In this document: piece after piece, positions 15,531 through 24,532 of the stretch
Layout of the letters: each line of letters starts with the position of its first letter
How positions within the stretch are numbered: position 1 is the stretch's first letter
Assembly: GCA_017303355.1 (NCBI GenBank)
Contig: JAFLCU010000012.1
Location: 1 to 64,000, forward strand
Reading direction: 5' to 3'
Origin: Caulobacterales bacterium
GTDB taxonomy: Bacteria; Pseudomonadota; Alphaproteobacteria; Caulobacterales; Aquidulcibacteraceae
Length of the DNA stretch: 64,000 bases
Notes under the pieces: generated by a model
Told to the model about the DNA's origin: nothing
The model's input: the letters and a program-made list of their open reading frames with translations, nothing else
Databases searched by the model: none
Position numbers and translations under genes: made by a program

Positions 15531-16208
15531 ATGTTGGATACCAGAGCGCTTCTTCTCGCCGCCGCGGCGATCGCTGGCTTCGCCGCCGCACCGACCGAGG
15601 CCGACGCCTTGACGCCGTTGTCGATGGATCTCGCCATCGATCCGAGCGTCGCTGAAGGTCCGTCCGAGCACGCCACCCTGGCGCCGCGCGAATTCGAGCG
15701 CGCGCCGGACGAGGCCTATGAGCCGATCGCACGCGTCACCAATTGGCGCTCGCGCCTCCAGTGCGTGCCATTCGCGCGCCGTGAGTCCGGCGTCGAGCTC
15801 TATGGCAACGCCAACACCTGGTGGCGCCAAGCCGCTGGCCGCTATGAAACCACGCAGGAGCCGGAAGAGCGCGCCGTGATGGTGCTTGAAGGCTTCAACA
15901 CCACCGCACGCGGCCATGTCGCCGTGGTCAAGGAAATCGTTTCGCCCCGCATGGTGATCGTCGACCACGCCAATTGGCTGAACGTGGGGGAGATCACCCG
16001 CGACGTGCCGGTGCGCGATGTCTCGGCCGCCGGCGATTGGAGCGAGGTTCAGGTCTGGAACGTGACGGGCCGTCATTGGGGCGGGCGCACCTACAACGTC
16101 CAGGGCTTCATCCTCAACATGCTCACGCCCGAGGCGCGGGAAGAGGCCATCGTCGCCCAGGCCAGCGCACACGAAATGCTTGGCGCTGAAGCCACACCGC
16201 TCAGCTAA
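15531..16208 (+). CDS. CHAP-domain secreted protein (probable peptidoglycan amidase)
   Basis: A 225-residue protein with an Ala-rich signal peptide (about 1-26) and a CHAP domain: catalytic Cys78 in RLQCVPFARRESGVELYG and His129 in ARGHVAVVKEI. It is a clear paralogue of the lipoprotein at 14745 (shared NANTWWRQA, VDxANWLNxGE, GxHWGGRxY). The start is set at the ATG at 15531 because it opens the signal peptide; the frame continues upstream to 15489. Confidence 0.87.
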   Translation: MLDTRALLLAAAAIAGFAAAPTEADALTPLSMDLAIDPSVAEGPSEHATLAPREFERAPDEAYEPIARVTNWRSRLQCVPFARRESGVELYGNANTWWRQAAGRYETTQEPEERAVMVLEGFNTTARGHVAVVKEIVSPRMVIVDHANWLNVGEITRDVPVRDVSAAGDWSEVQVWNVTGRHWGGRTYNVQGFILNMLTPEAREEAIVAQASAHEMLGAEATPLS

Positions 16209-16296
16209 TCCGCGTCTAATCTATCCCCGCCCTGCCCAAAGGCGCTAATTTGCCGCCGCCGGAGAGGGACGCCGGCAGAATCGGACGGGGATCGAG

Positions 16297-17205
16297 ATGA
16301 GCAACGCCACGACGGCCGCCGCGGCGAGCGGGGATGCTCCCAGACGCAAAGTGAAACGCAAGTCGCACGACGGCATCCCACTGTTTCGCTGGCTCACGAA
16401 AAATCCGATCTGGGACGTTTTCATCTTGCTTTGCATCGTCGCGAACGCGGCGATCCTCGGCTATGATGCGCATTACGGAGAGGCGTCGCAGTACCACGCT
16501 CAAATCGAGCAGTGGAACAATTACTTCCTCTGGATATTCACCGCCGAGCTGTTGCTTGAATTCTGGGCGCAAGGCCCGCGCGCTTATTTCCGCAATGGCT
16601 GGAACTGGTTCGACATCATCGTCATCGGGCTCAGCTATATCGCGACGACGCCCGCGATCTCGGCGCTGAGAACGCTGCGCGTGGTGCGGGTCTTCCGTCT
16701 GGTGAGCGCGGTGCCGCAAATGCGGCGCGTCGTGGAGGCGCTGTTCGGCGCGTTGCCGGGCATTCTTGCCTCGTTCGCGATCCTCGCGGTCGTATTCTAC
16801 ATCGCCGCCGTCATGGGAACGACGCTGTTCCATAGCGATCCGGGCTTCAGTGATCTCGGCAAGGCGATGCTTTCGCTCTTCGCGCTTTCGCAATTCGACG
16901 GCTGGGGAGACACGATCCAGCGTCTGCAAGAGCAAAACCCCTATGCGTGGGTTTTCGTGATTGGCTTCACGATCATCGCCGCGTTTGCCGTGCTCAATCT
17001 CTTCATCGGCGTCATCGTCGAAGCAGTGCAGGCCGCGCCGCAAGAAGAGATCAAGGAAGAGATCGAGGAATTGGAAGGCGAGGTGGAAGGCATCGCTGAA
17101 GCACAAGAAGACGCCGCTGTCGTGCAGCAGCGCATTCTGGATGAGCTTCGTGCGCTGCGCGCCGAAATCGCCGCGCTGCGCGGCGGCGCCACGCCGCCTG
17201 CTTGA
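16297..17205 (+). CDS. Voltage-gated cation channel (bacterial NaV/CaV type)
   Basis: The 302-residue protein has six predicted membrane segments. The S4 voltage sensor carries Arg125, 128, 131 and 134 (LRTLRVVRVFRLVSAVPQMR). The pore filter is Q199-F-D-G-W-G-D205, and a C-terminal acidic coiled coil (about 249-296) should drive tetramer assembly. The architecture is that of NaChBac-family channels. The filter differs from the sodium-type LESWSM: it has Asp at position 3, Gly at position 4 and Asp at position 7, which is closer to calcium-selective prokaryotic filters. Confidence 0.9.
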   Translation: MSNATTAAAASGDAPRRKVKRKSHDGIPLFRWLTKNPIWDVFILLCIVANAAILGYDAHYGEASQYHAQIEQWNNYFLWIFTAELLLEFWAQGPRAYFRNGWNWFDIIVIGLSYIATTPAISALRTLRVVRVFRLVSAVPQMRRVVEALFGALPGILASFAILAVVFYIAAVMGTTLFHSDPGFSDLGKAMLSLFALSQFDGWGDTIQRLQEQNPYAWVFVIGFTIIAAFAVLNLFIGVIVEAVQAAPQEEIKEEIEELEGEVEGIAEAQEDAAVVQQRILDELRALRAEIAALRGGATPPA

Positions 17206-17218
17206 GCGGCTTTCGGCG

Positions 17219-17764
17219 CTAGCGGCTGGCCACCAGCGTCGGCGGCGACAACACCGCGTTGACGCCTTGGATGACGCCGTTTGACGCTTCCACGTCCGGC
17301 ATGACGACGAGTTGATCGTTCACGCGCAAGCCATCGCGGCCGTCGAGCGTCACGCGATAGCCGCTTGACGCCACCACGCGTCGCACGCGCGCGCCAACGC
17401 TCTCTCTTGTGACGCGCTCCGGCACGACGTGATAGGCAAGCAACGCGAGCAATTCGTCGTGATTGCGTGGCTGCATCAAGCGCTGAAACTCGCGCTCGCC
17501 CATCTGACGAAACGCATCGTCCGTTGGCGCGAACAACGTGAATGGCCCTTCGCCGCGCAGCGTTTCCGCATAGCCTGCGGCTTCAACCGCTTCGAGGAAA
17601 TGCGTGAACTGGCCGGCGGCGGCCGCGACCTCAAGCACGTCGCCCTGCGGATTGGGATCGACCGCCTCGGCAATGAGGAAACGTTCGCCGGTTTGGGCCA
17701 TCGCGGGCGCCGCGCTTAGCGTCAAGGCGAGAAGCGCCGCGCGTGCGAGAGAGAGCGTCGTCAT
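17219..17764 (-). CDS. Fasciclin-domain secreted protein
   Basis: A 181-residue protein with a signal peptide (about 1-23, ending APAMA) and one fasciclin (FAS1) domain. The hallmark segments are FTHFLEAVEAAGYAETLRGEGPFTLFAPTDDAF, LLALLAYHVVPERVT and the C-terminal SNGVIQGVNAVLSPP. FAS1 proteins usually mediate surface adhesion or matrix interactions. The ATG at 17764 gives a clean signal peptide; an earlier in-frame ATG at 17800 would add 12 residues. It is convergent with the channel gene. Confidence 0.92.
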   Translation of the reverse strand: MTTLSLARAALLALTLSAAPAMAQTGERFLIAEAVDPNPQGDVLEVAAAAGQFTHFLEAVEAAGYAETLRGEGPFTLFAPTDDAFRQMGEREFQRLMQPRNHDELLALLAYHVVPERVTRESVGARVRRVVASSGYRVTLDGRDGLRVNDQLVVMPDVEASNGVIQGVNAVLSPPTLVASR

Positions 17765-17875
17765 GCGCAAATAAACTTGGCGGCGCCATTTCGGTTTCAT
17801 GACGTCGACAGGCGCGCTGCCAATCGCGACCGGGGGGCCTTGTCGCGCCCGCGCCCAATCGGCGACAATGACGGC

Positions 17876-18568
17876 ATGTCGGTATGGTCACGCATCGTTG
17901 AATTGGCCGCGCGCGCCTTCGACCCGGAGGCCGATCCGCCGGAATTCGCCGAAGAATGCGCGCCGCGCCCGAACGATGTCGGCTTCACAGCCGCCGTGAT
18001 CGGCTTGGCCGCCAAGATGGCCAAGGTGGATGGCAAGGCCGAGGAGGCGGAAATGATCGCCGCCGCCCAGGTGTTCCGTCCGCCCCCTGGCGAGGAGGCG
18101 GCGTTCCGGCGCGCCTTTCATCTCGCCAATCAAACGGTTTTAGGATTTGAATCCTACGCCAAGCAGATTGGACGCAAGTATCGCGCGCGGCCGTGCCTGC
18201 TTGAGGATGTGCTCGACGGCCTGTTCCACATCGCCGCCGCGGACGGCGTCGTGACGCAGAACGAAATCGACTATCTGGCCGAGGTCGCCGCGCATTTCGG
18301 CTTCAGCGACATGGAGTTCCGGCGCATCAAGGCGACCAATCTCGGCCCGGACGCCGGCGATCCATACGCCATCCTCGGTCTATTACCCGGCGCGACCATG
18401 GAGGAGGTGCGCCATGCCTGGCGTCGCGCCGCCGCCGAAAACCACCCCGACCGCATGACCCAGCGCGGCGCCCCGCCCGAATTCGTTGAGATTGCGCGCG
18501 AAAAAACCGCAGCCATCAACGCCGCTTATGCGCGCATCCGCGAAGAGCTCAGCGTGGCGGCGAAATAG
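17876..18568 (+). CDS. DjlA-like protein: TerB-type domain plus C-terminal J domain
   Basis: The 230-residue protein has an N-terminal TerB/DjlA helical domain (about 35-150, MAKVDGKAEEAEM and AAADGVVTQNEIDYL repeats) and a C-terminal DnaJ domain with the HPD triad at 190-192 (AENHPDRM). It lacks the transmembrane anchor of E. coli DjlA. It should stimulate DnaK ATPase as a co-chaperone with specialised targeting. The ATG at 17876 is chosen because similarity begins there. Confidence 0.9.
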   Translation: MSVWSRIVELAARAFDPEADPPEFAEECAPRPNDVGFTAAVIGLAAKMAKVDGKAEEAEMIAAAQVFRPPPGEEAAFRRAFHLANQTVLGFESYAKQIGRKYRARPCLLEDVLDGLFHIAAADGVVTQNEIDYLAEVAAHFGFSDMEFRRIKATNLGPDAGDPYAILGLLPGATMEEVRHAWRRAAAENHPDRMTQRGAPPEFVEIAREKTAAINAAYARIREELSVAAK

Positions 18569-18664
18569 TAGCCTGCCAAGCGAGAAGCGTGCGCCCCAAG
18601 TGCGCCGCATTGATCCGCGAAATTCCGAGGCCATATTGGAGCGGTTAAGGGAGTCTTGGCGCTT

Positions 18665-18931
18665 ATGAACGCTACCGCCGATTTCGGGTCCTCGACGCTG
18701 ACGGCCTTGTTCCGGGCGGCGGGGCTTACGGTGTTGGCGGTCGGCGCGGTGCTGGCTTTCGTGTTCGCCTTCTTCGCCGCGCTCGTTGTGGGTCTGATGG
18801 TGGCGGGCGCCGCGCTGGCCTTGCGCTTTTGGCCACGCGCCAAGCGGGCGCGTCCGGCGGGGCCGGAGACGCTTGAAGCGCGCCGCACGCCCGACGGTTG
18901 GGTGGTCGAAACCTTCGCCAAGCGGAACTGA
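18665..18931 (+). CDS. Small membrane protein, unknown function
   Basis: An 88-residue protein with one long hydrophobic stretch, possibly two helices (about 15-52, LTVLAVGAVLAFVFAFFAALVVGLMV), followed by a basic linker and a C-terminus PDGWVVETFAKRN. The ATG at 18665 has GGGAG 11 bases upstream; a TTG at 18656 is too close to that site. The family was not recognised; it resembles small inner-membrane proteins common in Caulobacterales. Confidence 0.65.
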   Translation: MNATADFGSSTLTALFRAAGLTVLAVGAVLAFVFAFFAALVVGLMVAGAALALRFWPRAKRARPAGPETLEARRTPDGWVVETFAKRN

Positions 18932-18964
18932 GCAAATCCGTGCGAGTCGTCCTAAGGTGGCGGC

Positions 18965-19717
18965 GTGAAAGTCATTGATCGCCTCTCGCCAAACTATGAC
19001 GCGCGCACGCGTCCCATCGATCTTGTGGTGCTGCACTACACGGGGATGCAAAGCGCCCAGATCGCGCTTGCGCGTTTGACGGATCCCGCGCCGCTCGCCG
19101 GCAAATATCCCGGCCCCTGGCAAAATGAAGACGTGGCCCCGGATGCGCCGCTGGGCAAAGTCTCCGCGCATTACGTCGTCGGGGAGGATGGCGCGGTCTA
19201 TCGCCTCGTCGCCGAAGAGCACCGTGCATGGCACGCGGGCGCTTCCAGCTGGGACGGCGAGGGCGATGTGAATTCGCGCGCGATCGGCATCGAGATCGCC
19301 AATGGCGGGCATGATTTTGGTTTGCCCGAATTCACGGACGCGCAGATCGAGGCGGTGATCACGCTGCTTGGCGAGATACTCGATCGCTGGTCGCTGAAGC
19401 CCGCGCGCGTCGTTGGCCATTCCGACGTGGCGCCGGAGCGCAAGCTCGATCCAGGCGAAAAATTTCCCTGGCGCCGGCTGGCCGAGGCTGGCGTATCGAT
19501 CTGGCCGGAGATCATCGAAACGCCGCCGCGTGACGAGGAATATGTCGCGCATGCGCAGCAGCAACTCGCGGCGTTCGGCTATGACGTGCGCGCCACCGGC
19601 TTCGCCGATGCCGAAACCAAGGCCGCGCTGATGGCCTTCCAGCGCCGTTTCCGCCCCGGTCAAATCGATGGCGTGCTTGATGACGAAACCCGCGCGCTGC
19701 TGGCGGCGCTGACTTAA
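18965..19717 (+). CDS. N-acetylmuramoyl-L-alanine amidase, AmpD/AmiD type
   Basis: The 250-residue protein has an amidase_2 domain with zinc-binding residues in VLHYTGM (about 21-27), HAGASSW and VVGHSDVAPERKLDPG. A C-terminal peptidoglycan-binding three-helix domain follows (about 184-248, FGYDVRATGFADAETKAALMAFQRRF). It cleaves the lactyl-L-alanine bond of (anhydro)muropeptides. The start is GTG at 18965. No signal peptide is visible, so it probably acts in the cytoplasm on recycled muropeptides, like AmpD. Confidence 0.92.
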   Translation: MKVIDRLSPNYDARTRPIDLVVLHYTGMQSAQIALARLTDPAPLAGKYPGPWQNEDVAPDAPLGKVSAHYVVGEDGAVYRLVAEEHRAWHAGASSWDGEGDVNSRAIGIEIANGGHDFGLPEFTDAQIEAVITLLGEILDRWSLKPARVVGHSDVAPERKLDPGEKFPWRRLAEAGVSIWPEIIETPPRDEEYVAHAQQQLAAFGYDVRATGFADAETKAALMAFQRRFRPGQIDGVLDDETRALLAALT

Positions 19718-19735
19718 ACGCGCTATCAAGCCTGC

Positions 19736-20132
19736 ACCAGTCGGCCGGACGGCCGCGGGCGCAAGCTGGAAACGGCGCGTTCGAGGAAAGTCCGGGCTCC
19801 ACGCGGATACGGCGGCGGGTAACGCCCGCCGAGAGCAATCTTAGGGATAGCGCCACAGAGAACAGACCGCCCGCCGTCGCCCCTTCGGGGGCTTTGGCGA
19901 GGTAAGGGTGAAACGGTGGGGTAAGAGCCCACCGCGCCGACCGTAAGGAAGGCGGCACGGCAAGCCCCGTCGGGAGCAAGACCGAATAGGGATGCGATGG
20001 CCCCGCAAAGGGTACGGCCCATCCGTGGGAGCGCATCCGGGTAGGTCGCGAGAACCATGCGGCGACGCATGGTCCAGAGGAATGGTCGTCACCGCGCAAG
20101 CGGAACAGAACCCGGCTTACAGGCCGACTGGT
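19736..20132 (+). ncRNA. rnpB: RNase P RNA (class A)
   Basis: The ends pair perfectly (ACCAGTCGGCC at 19736-19746 with GGCCGACTGGT at 20122-20132, helix P1). The conserved core GAGGAAAGTCCGGGCTCC is at about 19785 and its 3' partner ACAGAACCCGGCTTACAGG is near 20105. Internal GC-rich stems and a CCCCTTCGGGGG hairpin fit the class A fold. It provides the catalytic RNA for tRNA 5' processing. Exact mature ends may differ by a few bases. Confidence 0.96.
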
Positions 20133-20166
20133 ATTTTGATTTCCGGACTCGGCTTAGGTTCACGCG

Positions 20167-21144
20167 ATGAGTCACGCTCCCGTCCTCCTCGCAGAAGCGA
20201 TGGACGCGCTCGCCCTTCGGGACGGGGGCGTTTATGTCGACGCGACTTTTGGTGGCGGCGGGTATTCGCGTCAGATGCTGGGGCGGGCGCGGTGCCGGGT
20301 GATCGCCTATGACCGCGATCCGGACGCGATTGCGCGTGGGGCGGCGTTAATCTCTGAAGAGCCGCAGCGCTTCACGCTTCTGCAAGGTCGGTTTGGTGAT
20401 CTCGCGCCGGACGAATTGGTGGACGGCGTGGTGTTCGATCTGGGCGTTTCTTCGTTTCAGCTTGACCAGGCTGACCGTGGATTCTCGTTTCAGCAGGACG
20501 CGGAGCTCGACATGCGCATGGAAAAGGATGGCCCGAGCGCCGCCGACGCCGTGAACGCCATGAGCGAAGTCGCGTTGGCGGACCTGATTTATAATTACGG
20601 CGAAGACGATGAGAGCCGCCGCATTGCGCGCGCGATCGTGCAGGCGCGGGCGGCGGGCCGTATTACGCGAACGCTAGAGTTTGCCGATCTGGTTGAGAAA
20701 GCCGTGGGCGGGCGACGCGGCGCGCGCACGCATCCCGCGACTAAGACGTTTCAAGCGTTGCGTATGCTGGTGAATGATGAGCTGGGCGAATTGGCGCGTG
20801 GTTTGTCGGCGGCGGAGCGCGCGTTGAAGCCGGGCGGGCGTTTGGTGGTGGTGTCGTTCCATTCGCTGGAAGACCGCATGGTGAAGCAATTCATCGCCGC
20901 CCGCGCCGATGCGCAGGGGCGCGGCTCGCGCTTCATGCCGGATTTGCCGCCGGAGCGTGCGCCGAGCTTTGTGTTGGAACGTAAGCGCGCGACGGCGCCG
21001 AGCGATGAAGAAACGGCGCGTAATCCGCGCGCGCGCTCGGCCAGTCTGCGCTGGGCGGCGCGTACGGATGCGCCGGCCTGGGATGAACTCGATCCCCCCG
21101 AACTCGCACCGAAAGCGGAGGCCGAATGGCGAAAGCTCAACTGA
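20167..21144 (+). CDS. rsmH: 16S rRNA (cytosine1402-N4)-methyltransferase RsmH
   Basis: The 325-residue SAM-dependent methyltransferase has the motif I loop VDATFGGGGYSRQML (about 24-38), FDLGVSSFQLDQADRGFSF and the conserved TKTFQALRMLVNDEL and VVSFHSLEDRMVK segments of the MraW/RsmH family. It methylates C1402 in the ribosomal P site. It heads the dcw cluster here, only 34 bases after rnpB. No mraZ gene precedes it. It overlaps ftsL by 19 bases. Confidence 0.96.
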   Translation: MSHAPVLLAEAMDALALRDGGVYVDATFGGGGYSRQMLGRARCRVIAYDRDPDAIARGAALISEEPQRFTLLQGRFGDLAPDELVDGVVFDLGVSSFQLDQADRGFSFQQDAELDMRMEKDGPSAADAVNAMSEVALADLIYNYGEDDESRRIARAIVQARAAGRITRTLEFADLVEKAVGGRRGARTHPATKTFQALRMLVNDELGELARGLSAAERALKPGGRLVVVSFHSLEDRMVKQFIAARADAQGRGSRFMPDLPPERAPSFVLERKRATAPSDEETARNPRARSASLRWAARTDAPAWDELDPPELAPKAEAEWRKLN

Positions 21145-21443
21145 CGCGTTGGCTTCAGATTGGCGCGGCCGTGCTGGTCGCGGCGCTGGCGATTGGCTTG
21201 TACAAAGCCAAGACCGACGCCGCGCGCACGCAATCGCATGTGCGCCAACTCGAGCGGCAGATCGAAGAGCGCGAGGCGGATTTGCGCGCGTTGCGTGCTG
21301 AGATCGCGCACCTGGAAAGCCCCGCGCGCGTGGAGCAACTCGCGGAAGATCATCTGGGCGCCGTCGTCGGCAGCGAAGGCGCGGCATTGCCGGAAAGCGC
21401 GATCGATCAGCGCTTGCCTGCGCCGCGCGCGAGCAACGAGTGA
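21126..21443 (+). CDS. ftsL: Cell division protein FtsL
   Basis: A 105-residue bitopic protein with a short cytoplasmic N-terminus, one membrane helix (about 9-25) and a periplasmic leucine-zipper-like coiled coil (TQSHVRQLERQIEEREADLRALRAEI) ending in a HLESPARVEQLAEDHLG motif typical of FtsL. It recruits and activates FtsWI at the septum. Its position between rsmH and ftsI confirms the call. It overlaps both neighbours. Confidence 0.9.
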   Translation: MAKAQLTRWLQIGAAVLVAALAIGLYKAKTDAARTQSHVRQLERQIEEREADLRALRAEIAHLESPARVEQLAEDHLGAVVGSEGAALPESAIDQRLPAPRASNE

Positions 21444-23077
21444 GGCCGCTTGGCCTGACATATGCGCGCGATACGCAGCGCCAGGATGATCCGCGCGAAG
21501 CCGCGCCCGCGCGCGGGCGCGTCCGCTTGCTGGCGATGGCGATATTCGCGGTGCTGACGCTGCTTGCCGGGCGCGCCGTGCAACTCGCGTTTTCCGGCGA
21601 CCCCTTGGCGCAGCCGCGCCGCACGGCAGCCGCGGCGCCAATCACGCGCGCCGATATCGTCGACCGCAACGGCGTGCTGCTCGCCACCACCGTGCGTGCG
21701 TTCGCGCTGGCGGCGACGCCGGAGCGTGTTTGGAATCCGGAAGAGACGGCGCGGGTGCTGCGCGGCGTTTTTCCGGAGCTTGATCACGACACGCTGGTAC
21801 GCCGCTTGGGCGATAGCTCGCGCCAGCTTGTCTATCTGCGTCGTGGGCTTACGCCGGCGCAGCGCGATCAGGTGCAAGCGCTGGGGCTCGCTGGCATCGG
21901 CTTTGAGGCGGAGGATCGCCGCGTCTATCCGCAGGGCGCGCTTGCGGCGCATGCGCTCGGGTTCACGGACATCGATCTGAACGCGTTGTCGGGTGTTGAG
22001 CGAGGTCTTGACGCGCAAATCCGCGAGGCGGGCGCTGCTGGGCGCAACGTGCGCCTATCGCTCGACGTGCGCATCCAATACGCGCTCGAAACCGAACTCG
22101 ACGCCGCCGCGCGCGCCGCGGGCGTCACCGGCGCGGCCGCCATCCTGCTCGACGGCCATACGGGCGAGACTTACGCGCTGGCGTCCTGGCCGCGCTTCGA
22201 TCCCAATCAGGCAGGCAGCGCCACCGATGTGCAGCGCGTCGATCGCGTGGCGGGCGGCGTATATGAACTTGGCTCGACGGTGAAGCCGTTCACCGTGGCG
22301 ATGGCGCTGCAGGAGAATGTCGCGCGCCCGGCCGAGGTGTTCAATTTGAGTGCGCCGCTCAATGTGGGCGGCGCCCCGATTACCGATGAGCATCCGATCC
22401 AGGGGCTCGCAAGCTTGCGCGATATTCTTTCGCACTCGTCAAACATCGGCGCGGCGCAATTGGCGCTGCGTGTGGGTGGGGCGCGGCAGGTGTCGTACCT
22501 CAATCGCTTGGGTTTGACGCAAGTCGCGACACTCGAAGTCGGTCGCAATGGCGAGCCCATCGTGCCGGCGCTTACCGCGCGCCGCGATATTGCTGGGCGC
22601 GGCTTCGGTTACGCCCTGGCGGCGTCGCCCGTGGCGCTTGCCGGCGCTTATACGGTGTTCACGAATAACGGCGCCCGCGTCACGCCCACATTGATCGCTT
22701 TGGCGCCCGATGCTGAGATCGAACGTGCGCCGGTATTTTCTCCCGAAGTCACCCGGCAGATGCTTGTCTATTTGCGCGCCGTGGTCACCGAAGGCACCGG
22801 CCGCGCCGCCGACGTGCCGGGCTTGACGGTCGCCGGCAAAACCGGCACCGCCGAGACGCGGGATGAAACCGGCGCCTATACCGAAGATCGCAATTTCTCC
22901 TCATTTGCGGGCGTGTTTCCGGCCAATAATCCGCGCTATGTGATCGTGCTTGCGCTGGACGGGACGGGCGCGGACCAGGCCGGCGGCGTGGTCGCCGCGC
23001 CCGCCGTCGCGCGCACGCTGCGCCGCATAGCGCCCATGCTCGGGCTGCGTGTGGAGCCGCAAGCGCAAGCGCGCTAG
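21440..23077 (+). CDS. ftsI: Septal transpeptidase FtsI (PBP3)
   Basis: The 545-residue class B penicillin-binding protein has an N-terminal membrane anchor (about 29-50) and a pedestal domain (ADIVDRNGVLLATTV). The transpeptidase domain carries the SxxK motif GSTVKPFTV, the SxN motif SHSSNIG and the KTGT motif VAGKTGTAE. It cross-links septal peptidoglycan with FtsW. Translation probably starts at a GTG (21440) that overlaps the ftsL stop as GTGA. Confidence 0.95.
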   Translation: MRPLGLTYARDTQRQDDPREAAPARGRVRLLAMAIFAVLTLLAGRAVQLAFSGDPLAQPRRTAAAAPITRADIVDRNGVLLATTVRAFALAATPERVWNPEETARVLRGVFPELDHDTLVRRLGDSSRQLVYLRRGLTPAQRDQVQALGLAGIGFEAEDRRVYPQGALAAHALGFTDIDLNALSGVERGLDAQIREAGAAGRNVRLSLDVRIQYALETELDAAARAAGVTGAAAILLDGHTGETYALASWPRFDPNQAGSATDVQRVDRVAGGVYELGSTVKPFTVAMALQENVARPAEVFNLSAPLNVGGAPITDEHPIQGLASLRDILSHSSNIGAAQLALRVGGARQVSYLNRLGLTQVATLEVGRNGEPIVPALTARRDIAGRGFGYALAASPVALAGAYTVFTNNGARVTPTLIALAPDAEIERAPVFSPEVTRQMLVYLRAVVTEGTGRAADVPGLTVAGKTGTAETRDETGAYTEDRNFSSFAGVFPANNPRYVIVLALDGTGADQAGGVVAAPAVARTLRRIAPMLGLRVEPQAQAR

Positions 23078-23086
23078 GGAGAGGGA

Positions 23087-24532
23087 ATGAAACTCGGCGA
23101 ACTTCTCCACAACGGCGTCCCCGCGGGCGCCGAGGGCGTAGAGATTACCGGCCTGACGGCGGACTCGCGCAAAGTGAAGCCGGGCTATTTGTTCGCGGCG
23201 CTTGCGGGCGTCGCCGCGCACGGGCGCGATTACGTGGCCCAAGCAAAGGCGAACGGCGCCGTCGCTGTCTTGTCTGCCGGGGATTTGGGCGCTGATCCAG
23301 GCGTCGCGCACGTCGTCGCCGAGAACGCGCGCAACGCGTTCGCGCTGGCGGCCTCCGCGTTCTACCCACGACGGCCGCAAACGATCGTTGCCGTGACGGG
23401 CACCAACGGCAAAAGCTCCACCGTCGATTTTCTCCGCCAGATATGGACGCACGCGGGCAAGCGTGCGGCAAGCTTGGGCACGTTGGGCGCCATTGGGCCA
23501 AGTGGAATTGTTGATCTCGGGCACACAACGCCTGATCCGGCGGCAGTGCACGCGACGCTCACGGCGCTTGCGGACGACGGCGTCACGCATGCCGCGATGG
23601 AAGCATCGAGCCATGGGCTGGAGCAGCATCGCGTCGATGGTCTTACTCTCGCGGCGGCCGCGTTCACGAACCTCACGCAAGATCACCTCGACTATCATGT
23701 CGACATGGCGCGCTATCGCGATGCGAAGCTGAAGCTGTGGGCGCTGGTGAAGGATGGCGGTGCGGCGATTATCAACGCAGACGCCGAGGAAGGCGCGGCG
23801 TTCGAGCACGGCGCCAAGAAGCGCGGGCTCGATGTGATCCTCTGCGGCTGGCGCGCGCCGCGCGACCATGCGCTGAAGATCGTGGAAATCCAGCCACGGC
23901 CAAACGCGCAATCGATGACGCTCAGTTGGAATGGCAAGGAATACGCTGTCGAACTGCCGCTCATCGGCGAGTTTCAGGCGCTGAACGCGACCTGCGCCGC
24001 AGCGCTCGCCTTGGCCGTTGGCGAAACGCCTGATGCGGTGTTTGCCGGCATGGCGAAGCTGAAGCCGGTGAAGGGCCGTATGGAGCATGTGGGCCAAAGC
24101 AAGAGTGGCGGGCACGTGTTTGTCGATTACGCGCACACGCCGGATGGCTTGGATGTGTTGCTGCGCGCGGCGCGTCCGCACGCGCCCGGGCGGATCATTT
24201 GCGTGTTCGGCTGCGGCGGTGATCGCGATTCCAGCAAGCGGCCGAAGATGGGCGCGATCGCGGCGCGTCATGCCGATGTGGTGATCGTGACGGATGATAA
24301 TCCACGCAGCGAAGATCCTGCGTCGATCCGTGCGCAGATCATCGCCGCAACGCCTGGCGCGATCGAGCTCGGTGATCGCGCGCAGGCGATCCGCGAAGCG
24401 GTGGTGATGCTGAAGCCGGGCGATGCGCTGATGATCGCGGGCAAAGGTCACGAGACCGGGCAAATCATCAAGGGCGTCACGCACCCGTTCTCTGATCAAG
24501 ATGTCGCGCGCGCGGCGTTGGAGCAAAACTGA
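23087..24532 (+). CDS. murE: UDP-MurNAc-tripeptide synthetase MurE
   Basis: The 481-residue Mur ligase has the ATP-binding motif VTGTNGKSSTVDF (about 101-113) and the substrate loop TDDNPRSEDP. The DNPR motif indicates addition of meso-diaminopimelate. The N-terminal domain begins GLTADSRKVKPGYLFAAL. It acts in the cytoplasm after MurD. It starts 9 bases after ftsI with a GGGAGAGG Shine-Dalgarno and overlaps murF by one base. Confidence 0.96.
   Translation: MKLGELLHNGVPAGAEGVEITGLTADSRKVKPGYLFAALAGVAAHGRDYVAQAKANGAVAVLSAGDLGADPGVAHVVAENARNAFALAASAFYPRRPQTIVAVTGTNGKSSTVDFLRQIWTHAGKRAASLGTLGAIGPSGIVDLGHTTPDPAAVHATLTALADDGVTHAAMEASSHGLEQHRVDGLTLAAAAFTNLTQDHLDYHVDMARYRDAKLKLWALVKDGGAAIINADAEEGAAFEHGAKKRGLDVILCGWRAPRDHALKIVEIQPRPNAQSMTLSWNGKEYAVELPLIGEFQALNATCAAALALAVGETPDAVFAGMAKLKPVKGRMEHVGQSKSGGHVFVDYAHTPDGLDVLLRAARPHAPGRIICVFGCGGDRDSSKRPKMGAIAARHADVVIVTDDNPRSEDPASIRAQIIAATPGAIELGDRAQAIREAVVMLKPGDALMIAGKGHETGQIIKGVTHPFSDQDVARAALEQN

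Noticed and set aside
22901..24526. 541-codon minus-strand frame opposite murE
   Set aside because: It is a shadow of murE codon usage with shadow-like composition; murE has all Mur ligase motifs on the other strand.
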